Below the pieces are notes generated by a model. That model was given only the letters and a program-made list of their open reading frames with translations. It was not told where the DNA came from and made no database searches. A DNA stretch of 64,000 bases. Source: JABCYV01 sp963696025. GTDB lineage: Bacteria; Acidobacteriota; Terriglobia; Terriglobales; Acidobacteriaceae. The translations under genes and the position numbers were made by a program. Shown here one piece after another: positions 26,750 through 34,241 of this stretch. The stretch lies in assembly GCA_963696025.1 (NCBI GenBank), contig CAVOII010000009.1:248001-312000 (forward strand). Reading direction: 5' to 3'. Each line of letters starts with the position of its first letter. Within the stretch, counting starts at the first letter, position 1.

Positions 26750-26788
26750 TGTCGAAGCTTATTTCGACAGGTGTCGAGCCTAGCGACA
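26750..26788 (+). promoter_or_regulatory. Upstream activator site A (TTTCGACA-NN-TGTCGA)
   Basis: The core dyad TTTCGACA-GG-TGTCGA spans 26762-26777. A further half-site TGTCGAA begins at 26750 and CGACA ends at 26788. Its centre is roughly 100 bp upstream of the candidate -24 element at 26669, the classic position for a sigma54 enhancer. The same core with the same two-base spacing occurs at 29042 and 29230, on the other side of the regulator gene. It is the likely binding site of the Fis-type HTH of the 26836-28896 regulator; this is inferred, not shown. Confidence 0.65.
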
Positions 26789-26835
26789 GAGGCAGAGCGG
26801 AATGAAAGCCAGTGTTCCCTAGCTGAACTGGAGAC

Positions 26836-28896
26836 TCAGGAGAGCCTGCGCGGGTCGATTCCCAGCTTCTGCATGCGTGAGATCAGCGTGGTGCGTTTGA
26901 GGCCCATGCGGGCGGCGGCGCCCTGCGGGCCGGCAACACGGCCGTTGGTATCTTTGAGGATGCGCAGAATCGCGTCGCGCTCATCGGCTTCCCGCGTACC
27001 CGGCACAAGAGTCGCTTTGCCATTGCCGCCGAGTTCGCCAATCGGCACTTGGAGCGCAGAGCCATGGGTCAAAATCACCGAGCGCTCGATGAAGTTCTCC
27101 AGCTCGCGAATATTTCCGGGCCAGTGCCAGCCGGCAAGCTTCTTCATAGCAGTAGCTGGAATGGATTCGATCTTTCTCTCCATGCGGCGGCCGTATTTTT
27201 GGACGAAGTAGCGCACCAACAGTGGAATGTCCTCAGGGCGTTCGCGCAAGGGCGGGATGCGGATAGGAAAGACGTTCAGCCGATAATACAAATCGCTGCG
27301 AAACTCGCGGCTTTCGATCATTTTCTCAAGATCGCGGTTGGTGGCCGCGATCAATCGGACATCCACTCTTTTGGTGCGGTTGCTGCCTAGTCGTTCAAAC
27401 TCTCGCTCCTGGAGGGCGCGTAGCAGTTTTGGCTGGACCTCGATCGGAATATCCCCTACCTCGTCCAGAAACAGCGAGCCCTGATCGGCAAGCTCAAGAC
27501 GGCCTATCTTCTGCGCGATCGCACCGGTGAACGCTCCGCGCTCGTGCCCAAACAGCTCACTCTCGAGCAGCCCCGTCGGGATCGCGGCGCAGTTGAGCTT
27601 CACAAAAGTACGGTCTTTACGCCGGCTGCGGTCGTGGATGGCCCGCGCAATCAATTCTTTTCCCGTGCCGGTTTCGCCTAGCAGCAATACGGTCGAATCG
27701 CTGGGAGCTACGGTCTCTACCATATTAAGGACGTGGCGCAGAGCTGAACTCTGACCCACAATTCCCTCGAAGTCCATCTCACCCCGGATCTCTTCTTCCA
27801 GATACAACTTTTCCTGCGCCAGTCTGTCCTTTAGGTCCGCAATCTCGCTGTAGGCGAGGGAATTCTCCACACCGATTGCCACCTGATTTGCAACTTGAAC
27901 AAGGAAAGCGACCTCGTCATCGTCGAACGCATTCTCCTCCCGTCTGGCGACCCCCAAAATACCAAGTATCCGGTTCTTCGTGATCAGCGGTATGTCGCAG
28001 AAGGAGTTCAGGCCTTCCGCAGCCGCATTGCTGTACATCTCCGGCGGCATCTCGGCCGGATCCAGCCGGTTCACGACTATCGGTTTTCCGCTCTTAAATG
28101 AATCCCCAGGCATGGTGCCCTCGATGGGGACCATGGTCCCTTCGGTGAAAATGCCGCGGCTCTCGGGATAATCAAGCGCATGTACGCGTAGCTGCGTGCC
28201 CTGAGCGTCGGGCAACATGACCGCCGCCGCATCACAGCGCATAACCTGACGGACACTTGCGGAGGCGGCATGGAGAAGGTCGTTAAATTCCAGATTGGAC
28301 ACCACTTGATTGTTCAGGTCGAGAATGAGCTTAAGTTGGTCCTGTACCCGCTGGGACACATAGAAGTTCACAGCAGCGTCGAGGGCCAGGCCAATCTGAT
28401 CCGCAACCAGACCGAGGAAGCGAACTTCCTCTTTGTCGTACGCATTCGGATAAAACCTGCCCAGACTCAACACGCCCACATGGCGATTTCCCCGCGTCAA
28501 CGCCAGCGTGCAAGTTGACTTGATGCCCAGTTCGGAAAGATAGAGTCCATATTTTTGGAATCGCGTCTCGCGGTCCCAATCGACAGTCACCAGAAACTGG
28601 CCGGATGCGTGTACCTGCGCGATCGGGGTGTCTTCGGAGTACAGACAGTCTACGCCCGAAGTCTCGATCTTCTTGCCATTTGCTTCCTGCAAGGACCAGC
28701 ACGGCGAGTTCGTCTCTTTGCGAAATGCGACCAGATGCAAATAATCAAACGCCGTGACTTCGTGCAATTGCTTGATTAACGTATCGGCAACGGCGTCGCA
28801 ATCGCTGGACGTGGCAATCGCATTAGCTGCGTGCAGTAAAGCCAGGTACCGTTCTTCCTCTACTCTGGGAAAGATTGTTGACGCTGCGGTAACCAT
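26836..28896 (-). CDS. Sigma54-dependent transcriptional activator (GAF-GAF-AAA+-Fis, FhlA-like)
   Basis: 686 residues. Two GAF sensor domains (about 20-170 and 195-350), a linker helix (IADLKDRLAQEKLYLEEEI), a sigma54-interaction AAA+ domain and a C-terminal Fis-type HTH (about 650-683: GPQGAAARMGLKRTTLISRMQKLGI). The AAA+ domain has Walker A GETGTGKE (about 404-411), the sigma54-contacting GAFTGA loop (about 453-458), Walker B-like GSLFLDEVGDI, and R-finger-region sequences. The architecture is that of FhlA-type enhancer-binding proteins; the GAF ligand is unknown. The gene sits between two operons, each preceded by a candidate -24/-12 promoter and copies of one dyad, so it probably controls both. 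No clear sigma54 promoter was found for the gene itself. Confidence 0.95.
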   Translation of the reverse strand: MVTAASTIFPRVEEERYLALLHAANAIATSSDCDAVADTLIKQLHEVTAFDYLHLVAFRKETNSPCWSLQEANGKKIETSGVDCLYSEDTPIAQVHASGQFLVTVDWDRETRFQKYGLYLSELGIKSTCTLALTRGNRHVGVLSLGRFYPNAYDKEEVRFLGLVADQIGLALDAAVNFYVSQRVQDQLKLILDLNNQVVSNLEFNDLLHAASASVRQVMRCDAAAVMLPDAQGTQLRVHALDYPESRGIFTEGTMVPIEGTMPGDSFKSGKPIVVNRLDPAEMPPEMYSNAAAEGLNSFCDIPLITKNRILGILGVARREENAFDDDEVAFLVQVANQVAIGVENSLAYSEIADLKDRLAQEKLYLEEEIRGEMDFEGIVGQSSALRHVLNMVETVAPSDSTVLLLGETGTGKELIARAIHDRSRRKDRTFVKLNCAAIPTGLLESELFGHERGAFTGAIAQKIGRLELADQGSLFLDEVGDIPIEVQPKLLRALQEREFERLGSNRTKRVDVRLIAATNRDLEKMIESREFRSDLYYRLNVFPIRIPPLRERPEDIPLLVRYFVQKYGRRMERKIESIPATAMKKLAGWHWPGNIRELENFIERSVILTHGSALQVPIGELGGNGKATLVPGTREADERDAILRILKDTNGRVAGPQGAAARMGLKRTTLISRMQKLGIDPRRLS

Positions 28897-29032
28897 AACA
28901 ATGGGTCACCCCAAAAGTGTCATTACCCGGCCTCCAGCACCTTGATCCTGCAGACGTGCGACTGCTCCATGCTGAGGACGCGGCTGTATATGACTGATCT
29001 GATGCGAGGAGAACGGAGAAAGCTTCTCAAAG

Positions 29033-29059
29033 TGTCGAGGCTTTCGACATTTGTCGAAA
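29033..29059 (+). promoter_or_regulatory. Upstream activator site B (TTTCGACA-NN-TGTCGA)
   Basis: The core TTTCGACA-TT-TGTCGAAA (29042-29059) is a perfect 8-bp dyad with a two-base spacer. It is preceded nine bases earlier by a half-site TGTCGAG at 29033. It lies about 150 bp upstream of the activator's start codon and about 270 bp upstream of the candidate promoter at 29319. It could serve autoregulation or act as a distal enhancer. Confidence 0.6.
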
Positions 29060-29216
29060 AGACCGTCGAAGAGCCCGACAATGCTGCTCCACTCTATTTG
29101 GTCGATAGTCTTGAAGCGGCGGCGTGTGCACTGCGATCTCGAGGGCTACCCAAGGATTCGAACGAATCGATTTCTGATTTTCCTGTACACCAAAATCAAC
29201 AGCGCCTGTTGTCAAG

Positions 29217-29247
29217 TGTCAAGATTGCATTTCGACACGTGTCGACA
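29217..29247 (+). promoter_or_regulatory. Upstream activator site C (TTTCGACA-NN-TGTCGA)
   Basis: The core TTTCGACA-CG-TGTCGACA (29230-29247) contains the perfect 14-bp palindrome TCGACACGTGTCGA. A half-site TGTCAAG begins at 29217, thirteen bases before the core, mirroring sites A and B. The centre is about 80 bp upstream of the -24 element of the candidate promoter at 29319, a standard enhancer distance. Confidence 0.65.
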
Positions 29248-29318
29248 GACCATCCTCCGCTCAGTCTGCTCCTCCGTTTAAATTCAGCGATTTACGAAAC
29301 TTCCTTAGGCAGACCCGT

Positions 29319-29335
29319 TTGGTCGGTCGGTTGCT
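29319..29335 (+). promoter_or_regulatory. Candidate sigma54 (-24/-12) promoter of the 29395 gene
   Basis: Reads TTGGTCGGTCGGTTGCT: TTGG at -24 and TTGCT at -12 with exact GG-N10-GC spacing. Only the CAC following the -24 GG is missing from the consensus. Transcription would start near 29346, about 50 bases before the ATG at 29395. Dyad site C lies about 80 bp upstream. Confidence 0.6.
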
Positions 29336-29394
29336 TTAACCAAAGTGGTTGTTGGAGCGAGGAAGATTTCTGTCGTTCACAGGAGAATGCTGCC

Positions 29395-30408
29395 ATGAAG
29401 TGGCGTGTGTTTGCACTGCTAGTCTGCCTTTACGGACCAACGACTTCCAGGGCTCAGGTGCAATCGGCTGGGTTGCCTGAGGCGCCCAAGCCGCAGACCG
29501 GAACTATTGCCGGCACTGTAACCGATCTGAATAACGACAGCGTTCCCGGTGCCACAGTCGCTCTCGAAGGCCCTTCTCTCAAAGATCCACGCACACTCGT
29601 ATCAAACGACAATGGTTTCTTTCAATTCAACGCAGTCGAGCCCGGAACCTACTACGTCACCGTGAGCGCGCAGGGATTTGCAAACTGGACCTCCCCCGCC
29701 GTCAACCTCACACCAGGCCAGTATGCAATCGTGACGGGCAGCAAGCTCCGTATCGCTGAGGCACGTACCACAATAACTGTAACTCCGGCTTCCTCCGAGG
29801 AGATCGCCACGGAGCAGGTCAAGCTCGAGGAGCAACAACGCATTTTTGGCTTCATCCCTAATTTCTACGTCGCCTATAATCGAGACGCTGCTCCGCTCAC
29901 GACCAAGCTGAAGTTCAAACTCGCCACCAAAGTTTTATTTGATCCTGTGACGATCGTCGGGGCAGCCGCGATTGCCGGCATCAACCAGGCAGGAGATGTC
30001 CCCGCCTACGGCCAGGGTGCGAAGGGTTATGCTGAGCGTTTCGGCGCTAGCTACACCGGCGGTGCGGCCGACATCATGATCGGCGGTGCCATCCTGCCAT
30101 CGCTTCTGCACCAGGACCCGCGCTACTTCTATCAAGGCACAGGCAGCAACAAGTCTCGCGCGTGGCACGCAATCTCCAGGACATTCATCTGCACGGGGGA
30201 CAACGGACGGCCACAGCCGAACTACTCAACCATTGGCGGCGATTTGGGTGCGGCGGCTATAGCGCAGGCCTACTATCCGCCGTCGGATCGCGGCCCCGGG
30301 AGGGTCTTCGGGACTGCCCTTATCAACACTGGCGAGCGCGCGCTCGCCAATCTGATGCAGGAGTTCGTCCTGCGCAAGCTTACGCCCAGCGCCAAAAACC
30401 AGCACTAA
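29395..30408 (+). CDS. Secreted carboxypeptidase-regulatory-domain protein, function unknown
   Basis: About 337 residues from ATG 29395 (AGGAG nine bases upstream; signal peptide about 1-20, ending SRAQ). A carboxypeptidase-regulatory-like beta-sandwich occupies about 35-125 (GTIAGTVTDLNNDSVPGATV). The C-terminal ~200 residues form an uncharacterised domain with VLFDPVTIVGAAAIAGINQ and DPRYFYQGTG, seen in other acidobacterial proteins. There is no barrel or catalytic motif. It is monocistronic, and a candidate sigma54 promoter and dyad copies upstream suggest it is a second target of the neighbouring activator, perhaps an envelope component made together with the efflux pump. The pairing is inferred from the shared sites only. 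Confidence 0.85.
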   Translation: MKWRVFALLVCLYGPTTSRAQVQSAGLPEAPKPQTGTIAGTVTDLNNDSVPGATVALEGPSLKDPRTLVSNDNGFFQFNAVEPGTYYVTVSAQGFANWTSPAVNLTPGQYAIVTGSKLRIAEARTTITVTPASSEEIATEQVKLEEQQRIFGFIPNFYVAYNRDAAPLTTKLKFKLATKVLFDPVTIVGAAAIAGINQAGDVPAYGQGAKGYAERFGASYTGGAADIMIGGAILPSLLHQDPRYFYQGTGSNKSRAWHAISRTFICTGDNGRPQPNYSTIGGDLGAAAIAQAYYPPSDRGPGRVFGTALINTGERALANLMQEFVLRKLTPSAKNQH

Positions 30409-30586
30409 CCATCGTGTCGGCTACTCCAAGAACCGACCCGTCAAACACTTCCGTGGTACGTTTGGCGCTGTTTCCAAAGACAACATGAAGGTGGCCGAAC
30501 GTCACGAGCCACAACGACCTCCCGGGGTTAATGAAAGCATGAGCGCGATACACATCACGATTGCAAAGGATGGACCCAATTTAGGC

Positions 30587-30615
30587 TTGACATCATGAGA
30601 TTACAGTCGTAATCT
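30587..30615 (+). promoter_or_regulatory. TetR promoter with overlapping operator
   Basis: -35 TTGACA (30587-30592), 17-bp spacer, -10 TAATCT (30610-30615). The dyad AGATTAC-AGTC-GTAATCT (30598-30615, perfect 7-bp arms) covers the spacer and the -10, so bound repressor would block RNA polymerase. Predicted transcription begins about one base before the GTG start at 30623, making the tetR transcript probably leaderless. A sister dyad with the same 7-4-7 layout lies at 31233. Confidence 0.7.
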
Positions 30616-30622
30616 ATAACCC

Positions 30623-31216
30623 GTGCGATATCCAGCAAAGCAAAAAGCCGAGACCCACGCGAAGATTCTCGCTGTCGCCGCGCGGTCTTTCCGGGAGCAT
30701 GGATCGGAAAGCAACGGTATCGGCGGAGTCATGAAGGAGCTGGGACTCACCAAAGGCGGCTTCTACCGGCATTTCGACAGCAAGGACGATTTATACGCGG
30801 AGGCGGTTGCTAAGGCCTTTGAGGAAATGGGCTCACGCATGGCGGCAGTTGCAGAGGCTGCGCCGAAGGGGAAGGAACTCCGCGCCGTCATCGAAAGCTA
30901 CTTAAGCCTGGAGCATGCGAACGCCCCGGGCAGGGGCTGCGCGCTTGCGACCCTGGGACCGGAGATTTCCCGCCAACCGCTCTCCGTGCGCAAGCGGATC
31001 AATCAAGCGATGCTCGCCTACCGCGAGCGCATGATCGCTTACATCCCCGGCGTCAACCTCGAGGAGAAGCGCGCCCGTTTCGTTATCTTATTCCCCGCGA
31101 TGGCCGGAGTCTTGGCCACCGCCCGCGCCATTGCCGACGTTGCTGGAAGAGAGCGGATGCTAGCCGGTGCCAGAGCGTTCTTCACTAACGCGTTTGCGGG
31201 TGACGACTCCGCATAA
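30623..31216 (+). CDS. TetR/AcrR-family transcriptional repressor
   Basis: 197 residues, GTG start. The N-terminal TetR DNA-binding domain is clear (about 10-57: ILAVAARSFREHGSESNGIGGVMKELGLTKGGFYRHFDSKDDLY), including the recognition-helix block TKGGFYRHF. The C-terminal ligand domain starts near residue 75 and keeps a Cys in GRGCALATLGPE, as in a common TetR_C subgroup that senses small molecules. It is likely autoregulated through the operator that overlaps its promoter. It probably also represses the downstream isomerase-like and membrane genes through the matching dyad at 31233. Confidence 0.93.
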   Translation: MRYPAKQKAETHAKILAVAARSFREHGSESNGIGGVMKELGLTKGGFYRHFDSKDDLYAEAVAKAFEEMGSRMAAVAEAAPKGKELRAVIESYLSLEHANAPGRGCALATLGPEISRQPLSVRKRINQAMLAYRERMIAYIPGVNLEEKRARFVILFPAMAGVLATARAIADVAGRERMLAGARAFFTNAFAGDDSA

Positions 31217-31232
31217 AATTTTTTGCCACCAT

Positions 31233-31250
31233 AGATGACGACAGTCATCT
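31233..31250 (+). promoter_or_regulatory. Second TetR operator upstream of the isomerase-like gene
   Basis: AGATGAC-GACA-GTCATCT: perfect 7-bp arms and a 4-base spacer, the same geometry as the 30598 dyad, differing at one position per arm (consensus AGATNAC-N4-GTNATCT). A TTGCCA at 31223-31228 could be the -35, with the -10 inside the right arm. It lies 49 bp before the ATG at 31299. Confidence 0.65.
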
Positions 31251-31298
31251 TATGAGGAAACAAGGTGTGCTGCAAATCATTTGAGGGGGAATTTTCCT

Positions 31299-31652
31299 AT
31301 GGCCACAAGCGCTGTTACAAACACACTGAGTCATGAGCCCAAGACGACCGAAGTTCTGGTGGTCGTTACGGCCAAGCCGGGCGTAACGCGGGAACAGATC
31401 ATGAAGATCATGCCTGCGGAAATCCGCGCGACCATGCGGCTATACCTGGATGGCACTATCCGGCAATGGTACTCGCGTGGCGACGGCAAGGGCGTCGTCT
31501 TTATCCTCGACTGCAAGGACGCGGCCCAGGCTCACGCCGTGATGGATGGATTGCCGCTCTCCAAGGAGAATCTGATGGATCACGAGTTCATTTCCATCGG
31601 TCCCCTAATGCCACTTGGCGCTTTGTTGGGGGGCACGCCGCAACAGAAGTAA
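31299..31652 (+). CDS. Muconolactone isomerase-like small protein
   Basis: 117 residues from ATG 31299, with AGGGGG nine bases upstream; a TTG at 31281 would add six residues. The pattern EVLVVVTAKPGVTREQIMKIMPAEIRATMRLYLDG, then GVVFILDCKDAAQAHAVMDGLPL and EFISIGPLMPL, fits the ferredoxin-like dimeric alpha+beta fold of muconolactone delta-isomerase-family and YciI-like proteins. The exact reaction is not predictable, and no aromatic-catabolism genes are nearby. It is probably controlled by the upstream TetR through the dyad at 31233 and co-transcribed with the truncated membrane gene at 31732. Confidence 0.8.
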   Translation: MATSAVTNTLSHEPKTTEVLVVVTAKPGVTREQIMKIMPAEIRATMRLYLDGTIRQWYSRGDGKGVVFILDCKDAAQAHAVMDGLPLSKENLMDHEFISIGPLMPLGALLGGTPQQK

Positions 31653-31731
31653 GTAGCACGCCGAGCTCATACTTCGAGACAGCGGAAAGTCTATTGACTT
31701 TGGAAAACTTTGCCTTAGAAAGGACGCTGAA

Positions 31732-32283
31732 ATGAATTCTGTTCCGTATCTCTGGGTCTATATCCTGTTCGCGACAGTCACGGTCCCGTCTCTCCTCTTG
31801 TTTGGCATTGCTGCATCCTTGAAATCTGCAGGAATACCGGACAAGCGCATTCGCCGAATCGTCCTATCGGCGGGAACGCTATTATTCAGCTGGATGGCGC
31901 TAGGCATGCTTCTCGGATGGTTGGGAGTGTTCCGATCCGGCGGGAAGGTACCATTTATCGCATTCGGGATGTGCATTCCGATCGTCATCGGAATCTGGTT
32001 GATTCGCCGGTCGGCGACCGTGCGCGAGATTCTTGGCGCGGTCTCGCAGAGTTCCATTGTTGGCGTCCAGGGCTATCGAGGTCTCGGCGCCATATTTCTT
32101 GTACTTTATGGCCAGAGGCTGCTGCCGGAAGTCTTTGCGTTGCCCGCCGGCTTTCTTGCCTTGAGGAGAGTTGCGATGCTTCGGATCGGATCTGGAGGCG
32201 GTCATGTGGAAGATCACAACTCCCTGTTTCACGCTGCAAGAAGTGTTACTCCTGGCTGCGATGAACCTTCTTGCGAGCCCTGA
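31732..32283 (+). pseudogene. Truncated polytopic membrane protein gene
   Basis: The first ~140 residues are a convincing membrane protein with about four hydrophobic segments (PYLWVYILFATVTVPSLLLFGI; VLSAGTLLFSWMALGMLLGWLGV; PFIAFGMCIPIVIGIWL; GLGAIFLVLYGQRLLPEVFALPAG). The hydrophobic pattern then stops at FALPAG near base 32151. The remaining 44 codons look like unrelated sequence running up to an IS3-family element at 32300. The missing C-terminus is not found on the other side of the IS, so part of the gene has been deleted. It lies 79 bp after the isomerase-like gene and was probably the third member of the TetR-controlled unit. Confidence 0.7.
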
Positions 32284-32299
32284 GCGGCTCCCCGATTTC

Positions 32300-32329
32300 T
32301 GACACACAATGAGGGTTAGTTTCCGGCAA
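32300..32329 (+). repeat. Left inverted repeat of the IS3-family element
   Basis: Starts TGACACACAATGAGGG and continues to AGTTTCCGGCA. It pairs imperfectly with the right end at 33470-33499. Confidence 0.75.
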
Positions 32330-32359
32330 AATCTACTACCTGAGAAGGGGAGGTTTGCC

Positions 32360-32626
32360 GTGAAGAGGAAGCGCTTTTCTGTGGAACAGATCGTGGCAGT
32401 GCTGAAGCAGGCGGAGGTGGGGGTGCCGGTGGCGGAGCTGATCCGGCAAGTGGGGATCTCGGAGCAGACGCTGTATCGGTGGAAGAAGCAGTACAAGGGA
32501 CTAGAAACCGACCAGGTCCGCCAGTTCAAGCAACTGCAGGAAGAGAATGGGCGGCTGAAGCGGTTAGTGGCGGAGCTGACGTTGGACAAGGTGATGCTGC
32601 AGGATGTGCTGGCAAAAAAACTGTGA
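32360..32626 (+). CDS. IS3-family transposase OrfA
   Basis: About 88 residues from GTG 32360; an upstream ATG at 32309 lies inside the terminal repeat and is unlikely. It starts KRKRFSVEQIVAVLKQAE and has the HTH of the IS3/IS911 OrfA group (VAELIRQVGISEQTLYRWKKQY) followed by a leucine-zipper-like helix (LQEENGRLKRLVAELTLDKVMLQDVL). OrfA binds the IS ends. It ends AKKL-stop; the A7 run before the stop allows -1 slippage into orfB to make the fused transposase. Confidence 0.9.
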   Translation: MKRKRFSVEQIVAVLKQAEVGVPVAELIRQVGISEQTLYRWKKQYKGLETDQVRQFKQLQEENGRLKRLVAELTLDKVMLQDVLAKKL

Positions 32627-33489
32627 CGCCCTCGCGGCGCCGCCCGGTGGTGAGCTATTGGCACGACGCCTATCGGGTGAGCGAGCGGCGTGCGTGCCGT
32701 GTGGCGCGGATGGCGATCTCGACTTTCCGATATAAGAGCGTGCAGGAACCGAGGACGGCACTGCGGCTGCGGATTCGGGAGATCGCTCAAACTCGGGTTC
32801 GCTACGGCTACCGGAAAATCCGGGTGCTGCTGAATCGCGAGGGTTGGAAGGGGGGAAAGAAGCTGGTGTATCGCCTCTATCGAGAAGAAGGCTTGGCACT
32901 GCGGCACAAGCCGCCGCGGAAGCGTCGGGCCGCGATGCATCGCCGTGAGCGCTTCCGGCCCACCGCACCCAACCAGGTTTGGAGTCTGGATTTTGTGGCC
33001 GATCAGTTAGCGGATGGACGGCGCTTTCGCGCTCTAACGGTGGTGGACATTTACACGCGAGAAAGCCTGGCCATCGAAGTCGGCCAGGGGCTGAAAGGCG
33101 AAGACGTGGTGGGTGCTCTAAATCAGATTCGGCAGAAGCGAGGAACTCCGAAGCTGTTGTTCTGCGACAACGGGTCGGAGTTCACCAGTCAAATCATGGA
33201 TCTTTGGGCGTATCACAACCAGGTCCAGATCGACTTCTCGCGGCCCGGCAAGCCGACTGACAATGCGTACGTCGAGTCGTTCAACGGCACCTTGCGCGCG
33301 GAGTGTTTGGATGTGCACTGGTTCGCGACGCTGACCGAAGCCAAGCAGGTCATCGAGGACTGGCGACGGGAATACAATGAAAGTCGTCCTCACAGATCTC
33401 TGGGAGAACGGACACCGAGTGAGTTCGCTTGTCAGATCGCTTTGAATGGCGATCTGCCAAGCTCACAAGCTGTCGGAAACTCACCTTGA
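32620..33489 (+). CDS. IS3-family transposase OrfB (DDE, made by -1 frameshift)
   Basis: About 289 residues, translated as an OrfAB fusion after slippage at 32614-32620; no good independent start codon is seen. It has an N-terminal HTH_21 region (RVRYGYRKIRVLLNREGW) and an rve integrase core with the DDE triad: Asp in WSLDFVAD, Asp in LFCDNGSEF and Glu in AYVESFNG, with exactly 35 residues between the last two (DD35E). The C-terminus ends in YNESRPHRSLGERTP, the standard IS3 ending. The frame appears intact, so the element may still be active. Confidence 0.92.
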   Translation, partial: TVTPSRRRPVVSYWHDAYRVSERRACRVARMAISTFRYKSVQEPRTALRLRIREIAQTRVRYGYRKIRVLLNREGWKGGKKLVYRLYREEGLALRHKPPRKRRAAMHRRERFRPTAPNQVWSLDFVADQLADGRRFRALTVVDIYTRESLAIEVGQGLKGEDVVGALNQIRQKRGTPKLLFCDNGSEFTSQIMDLWAYHNQVQIDFSRPGKPTDNAYVESFNGTLRAECLDVHWFATLTEAKQVIEDWRREYNESRPHRSLGERTPSEFACQIALNGDLPSSQAVGNSP

Positions 33490-33499
33490 AAGTGTTACA
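33470..33499 (-). repeat. Right inverted repeat of the IS3-family element
   Basis: On the minus strand it starts TGTAACACTTTCAAGG and continues AGTTTCCGACA, matching the left end block AGTTTCCGGCA. Confidence 0.75.
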
Positions 33500-33578
33500 G
33501 AAAAAGGGGACTGATCAGCCCCGCTACCGCTCTCAACCATGAGAAACGGACGTCGCAGAAATCAAAAGGAGACCAGGC

Positions 33579-34193
33579 ATGCGAAGGGAGTACTCGATGA
33601 AACGAGCAGCAATCATTGTAGGCATTCTGGCCGTCGTATCCATCACCGCAGTCGCGCAGGAAAACTGATCAGAAATTAGCATCCAGGGCACAGGGTTCTT
33701 CACAAAAGACGCCGACGGAAACGGGATTCGGCAACACACGACGGACACCGGTGGATTTCTGGTTGGCTATCGCTACAACTTCAATCGTTGGCTTGCAGCA
33801 GAGGCGAACTACGGATATGACCGCAATACGCAGATTTATTTCGGCGGGACGGGAGTTCGCGTAGAGTCCAACATCCACCAGATCACTGGCTCAGCTGTAA
33901 TGAAACTGCCGAGCTTTGCCAGGCTCCAGCCGTATGCGTCAGCTGGCGGCGGCGCTCTGGTGTTCGATCCGACCGGGAATGCCGGCGGCAACTTCGCAGG
34001 AGCTACGACCGAGACGAGGGGTGCATTCGTTTACGGCGCTGGTGCCGACTACGCTTTCACCAGGCACATCTCGTTACGGGCCGAGTACCGTGGCTATGTA
34101 TACAAAGCACCAGATTTCAATCTCGCGGTCTTGACTGCCGACAGCTGGACGCATATTGCGCAACCGTCAGCCGGCATCGTCTTCCGCTTTTAA
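33579..34193 (+). pseudogene. Outer-membrane beta-barrel protein gene with nonsense codon
   Basis: Reading from ATG 33579 (AGGAG about eight bases upstream) gives a signal peptide (KRAAIIVGILAVVSITAVAQ) followed, after only three residues, by an in-frame TGA at 33666-33668. The same frame then continues uninterrupted for 175 codons as a typical ~20-kDa OmpA/OmpX-like eight-strand barrel (GGFLVGYRYNFNRWLAAEANYGY; ISLRAEYRGYVYKAP), ending in FRF. One base change therefore separates signal and barrel. No start codon follows until ATG 33900, which would give only half a barrel. A sequencing error is the main alternative. Confidence 0.8.
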
Positions 34194-34217
34194 TCAGCCG
34201 CCGGCCCAAGGCGTAGT

Positions 34218-34241
34218 ACGGGTGTTCAACCAAACACCCGT
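34218..34241 (+). terminator. Stem-loop after the beta-barrel gene
   Basis: ACGGGTGTT, six-base loop, AACACCCGT: a perfect 9-bp stem 25 bp after the barrel stop codon. There is no U-tract, so Rho-independent function is uncertain. Confidence 0.45.

Larger units (their letters stand above)
28897..29394. promoter_or_regulatory. Divergent control region between the sigma54 activator and the 29395 gene
   Basis: A 498-bp stretch without a convincing gene. An open frame runs from 28942 into the downstream gene, but the real start is the ATG at 29395, which is followed by a signal peptide. The region holds two copies of the TTTCGACA-NN-TGTCGA dyad (29033-29059 and 29217-29247) and a candidate sigma54 promoter at 29319-29335. 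Nothing else recognisable was seen. Confidence 0.7.
32300..33499 (+). mobile_element. IS3-family (IS407-group-like) insertion sequence
   Basis: A 1200-bp element bounded by imperfect inverted repeats beginning TGACAC (left) and TGTAAC (right, minus strand), both containing a conserved AGTTTCCG block about 20 bases in. It encodes OrfA and OrfB in overlapping frames with an A7 slippery run at 32614-32620. No target-site duplication is visible: the four flanking bases are TTTC and GAAA, which are complementary rather than direct. This suggests later deletion or recombination at one end. Confidence 0.88.

Noticed and set aside
29401..29416. A TGGC...TTGC match resembling a sigma54 promoter at the start of the 29395 gene
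   Set aside because: The GG-to-GC spacing is nine, not ten, and it lies inside the coding sequence.
31900..32940. A 346-codon minus-strand frame crossing the IS left end
   Set aside because: It runs through both the membrane gene and the transposase genes antisense and has Ser/Arg-rich noise composition.
33666..33668. TGA as a selenocysteine codon in the beta-barrel gene
   Set aside because: It lies at the signal-peptide junction of a barrel protein with no redox role, and I saw no SECIS-like hairpin directly after it.
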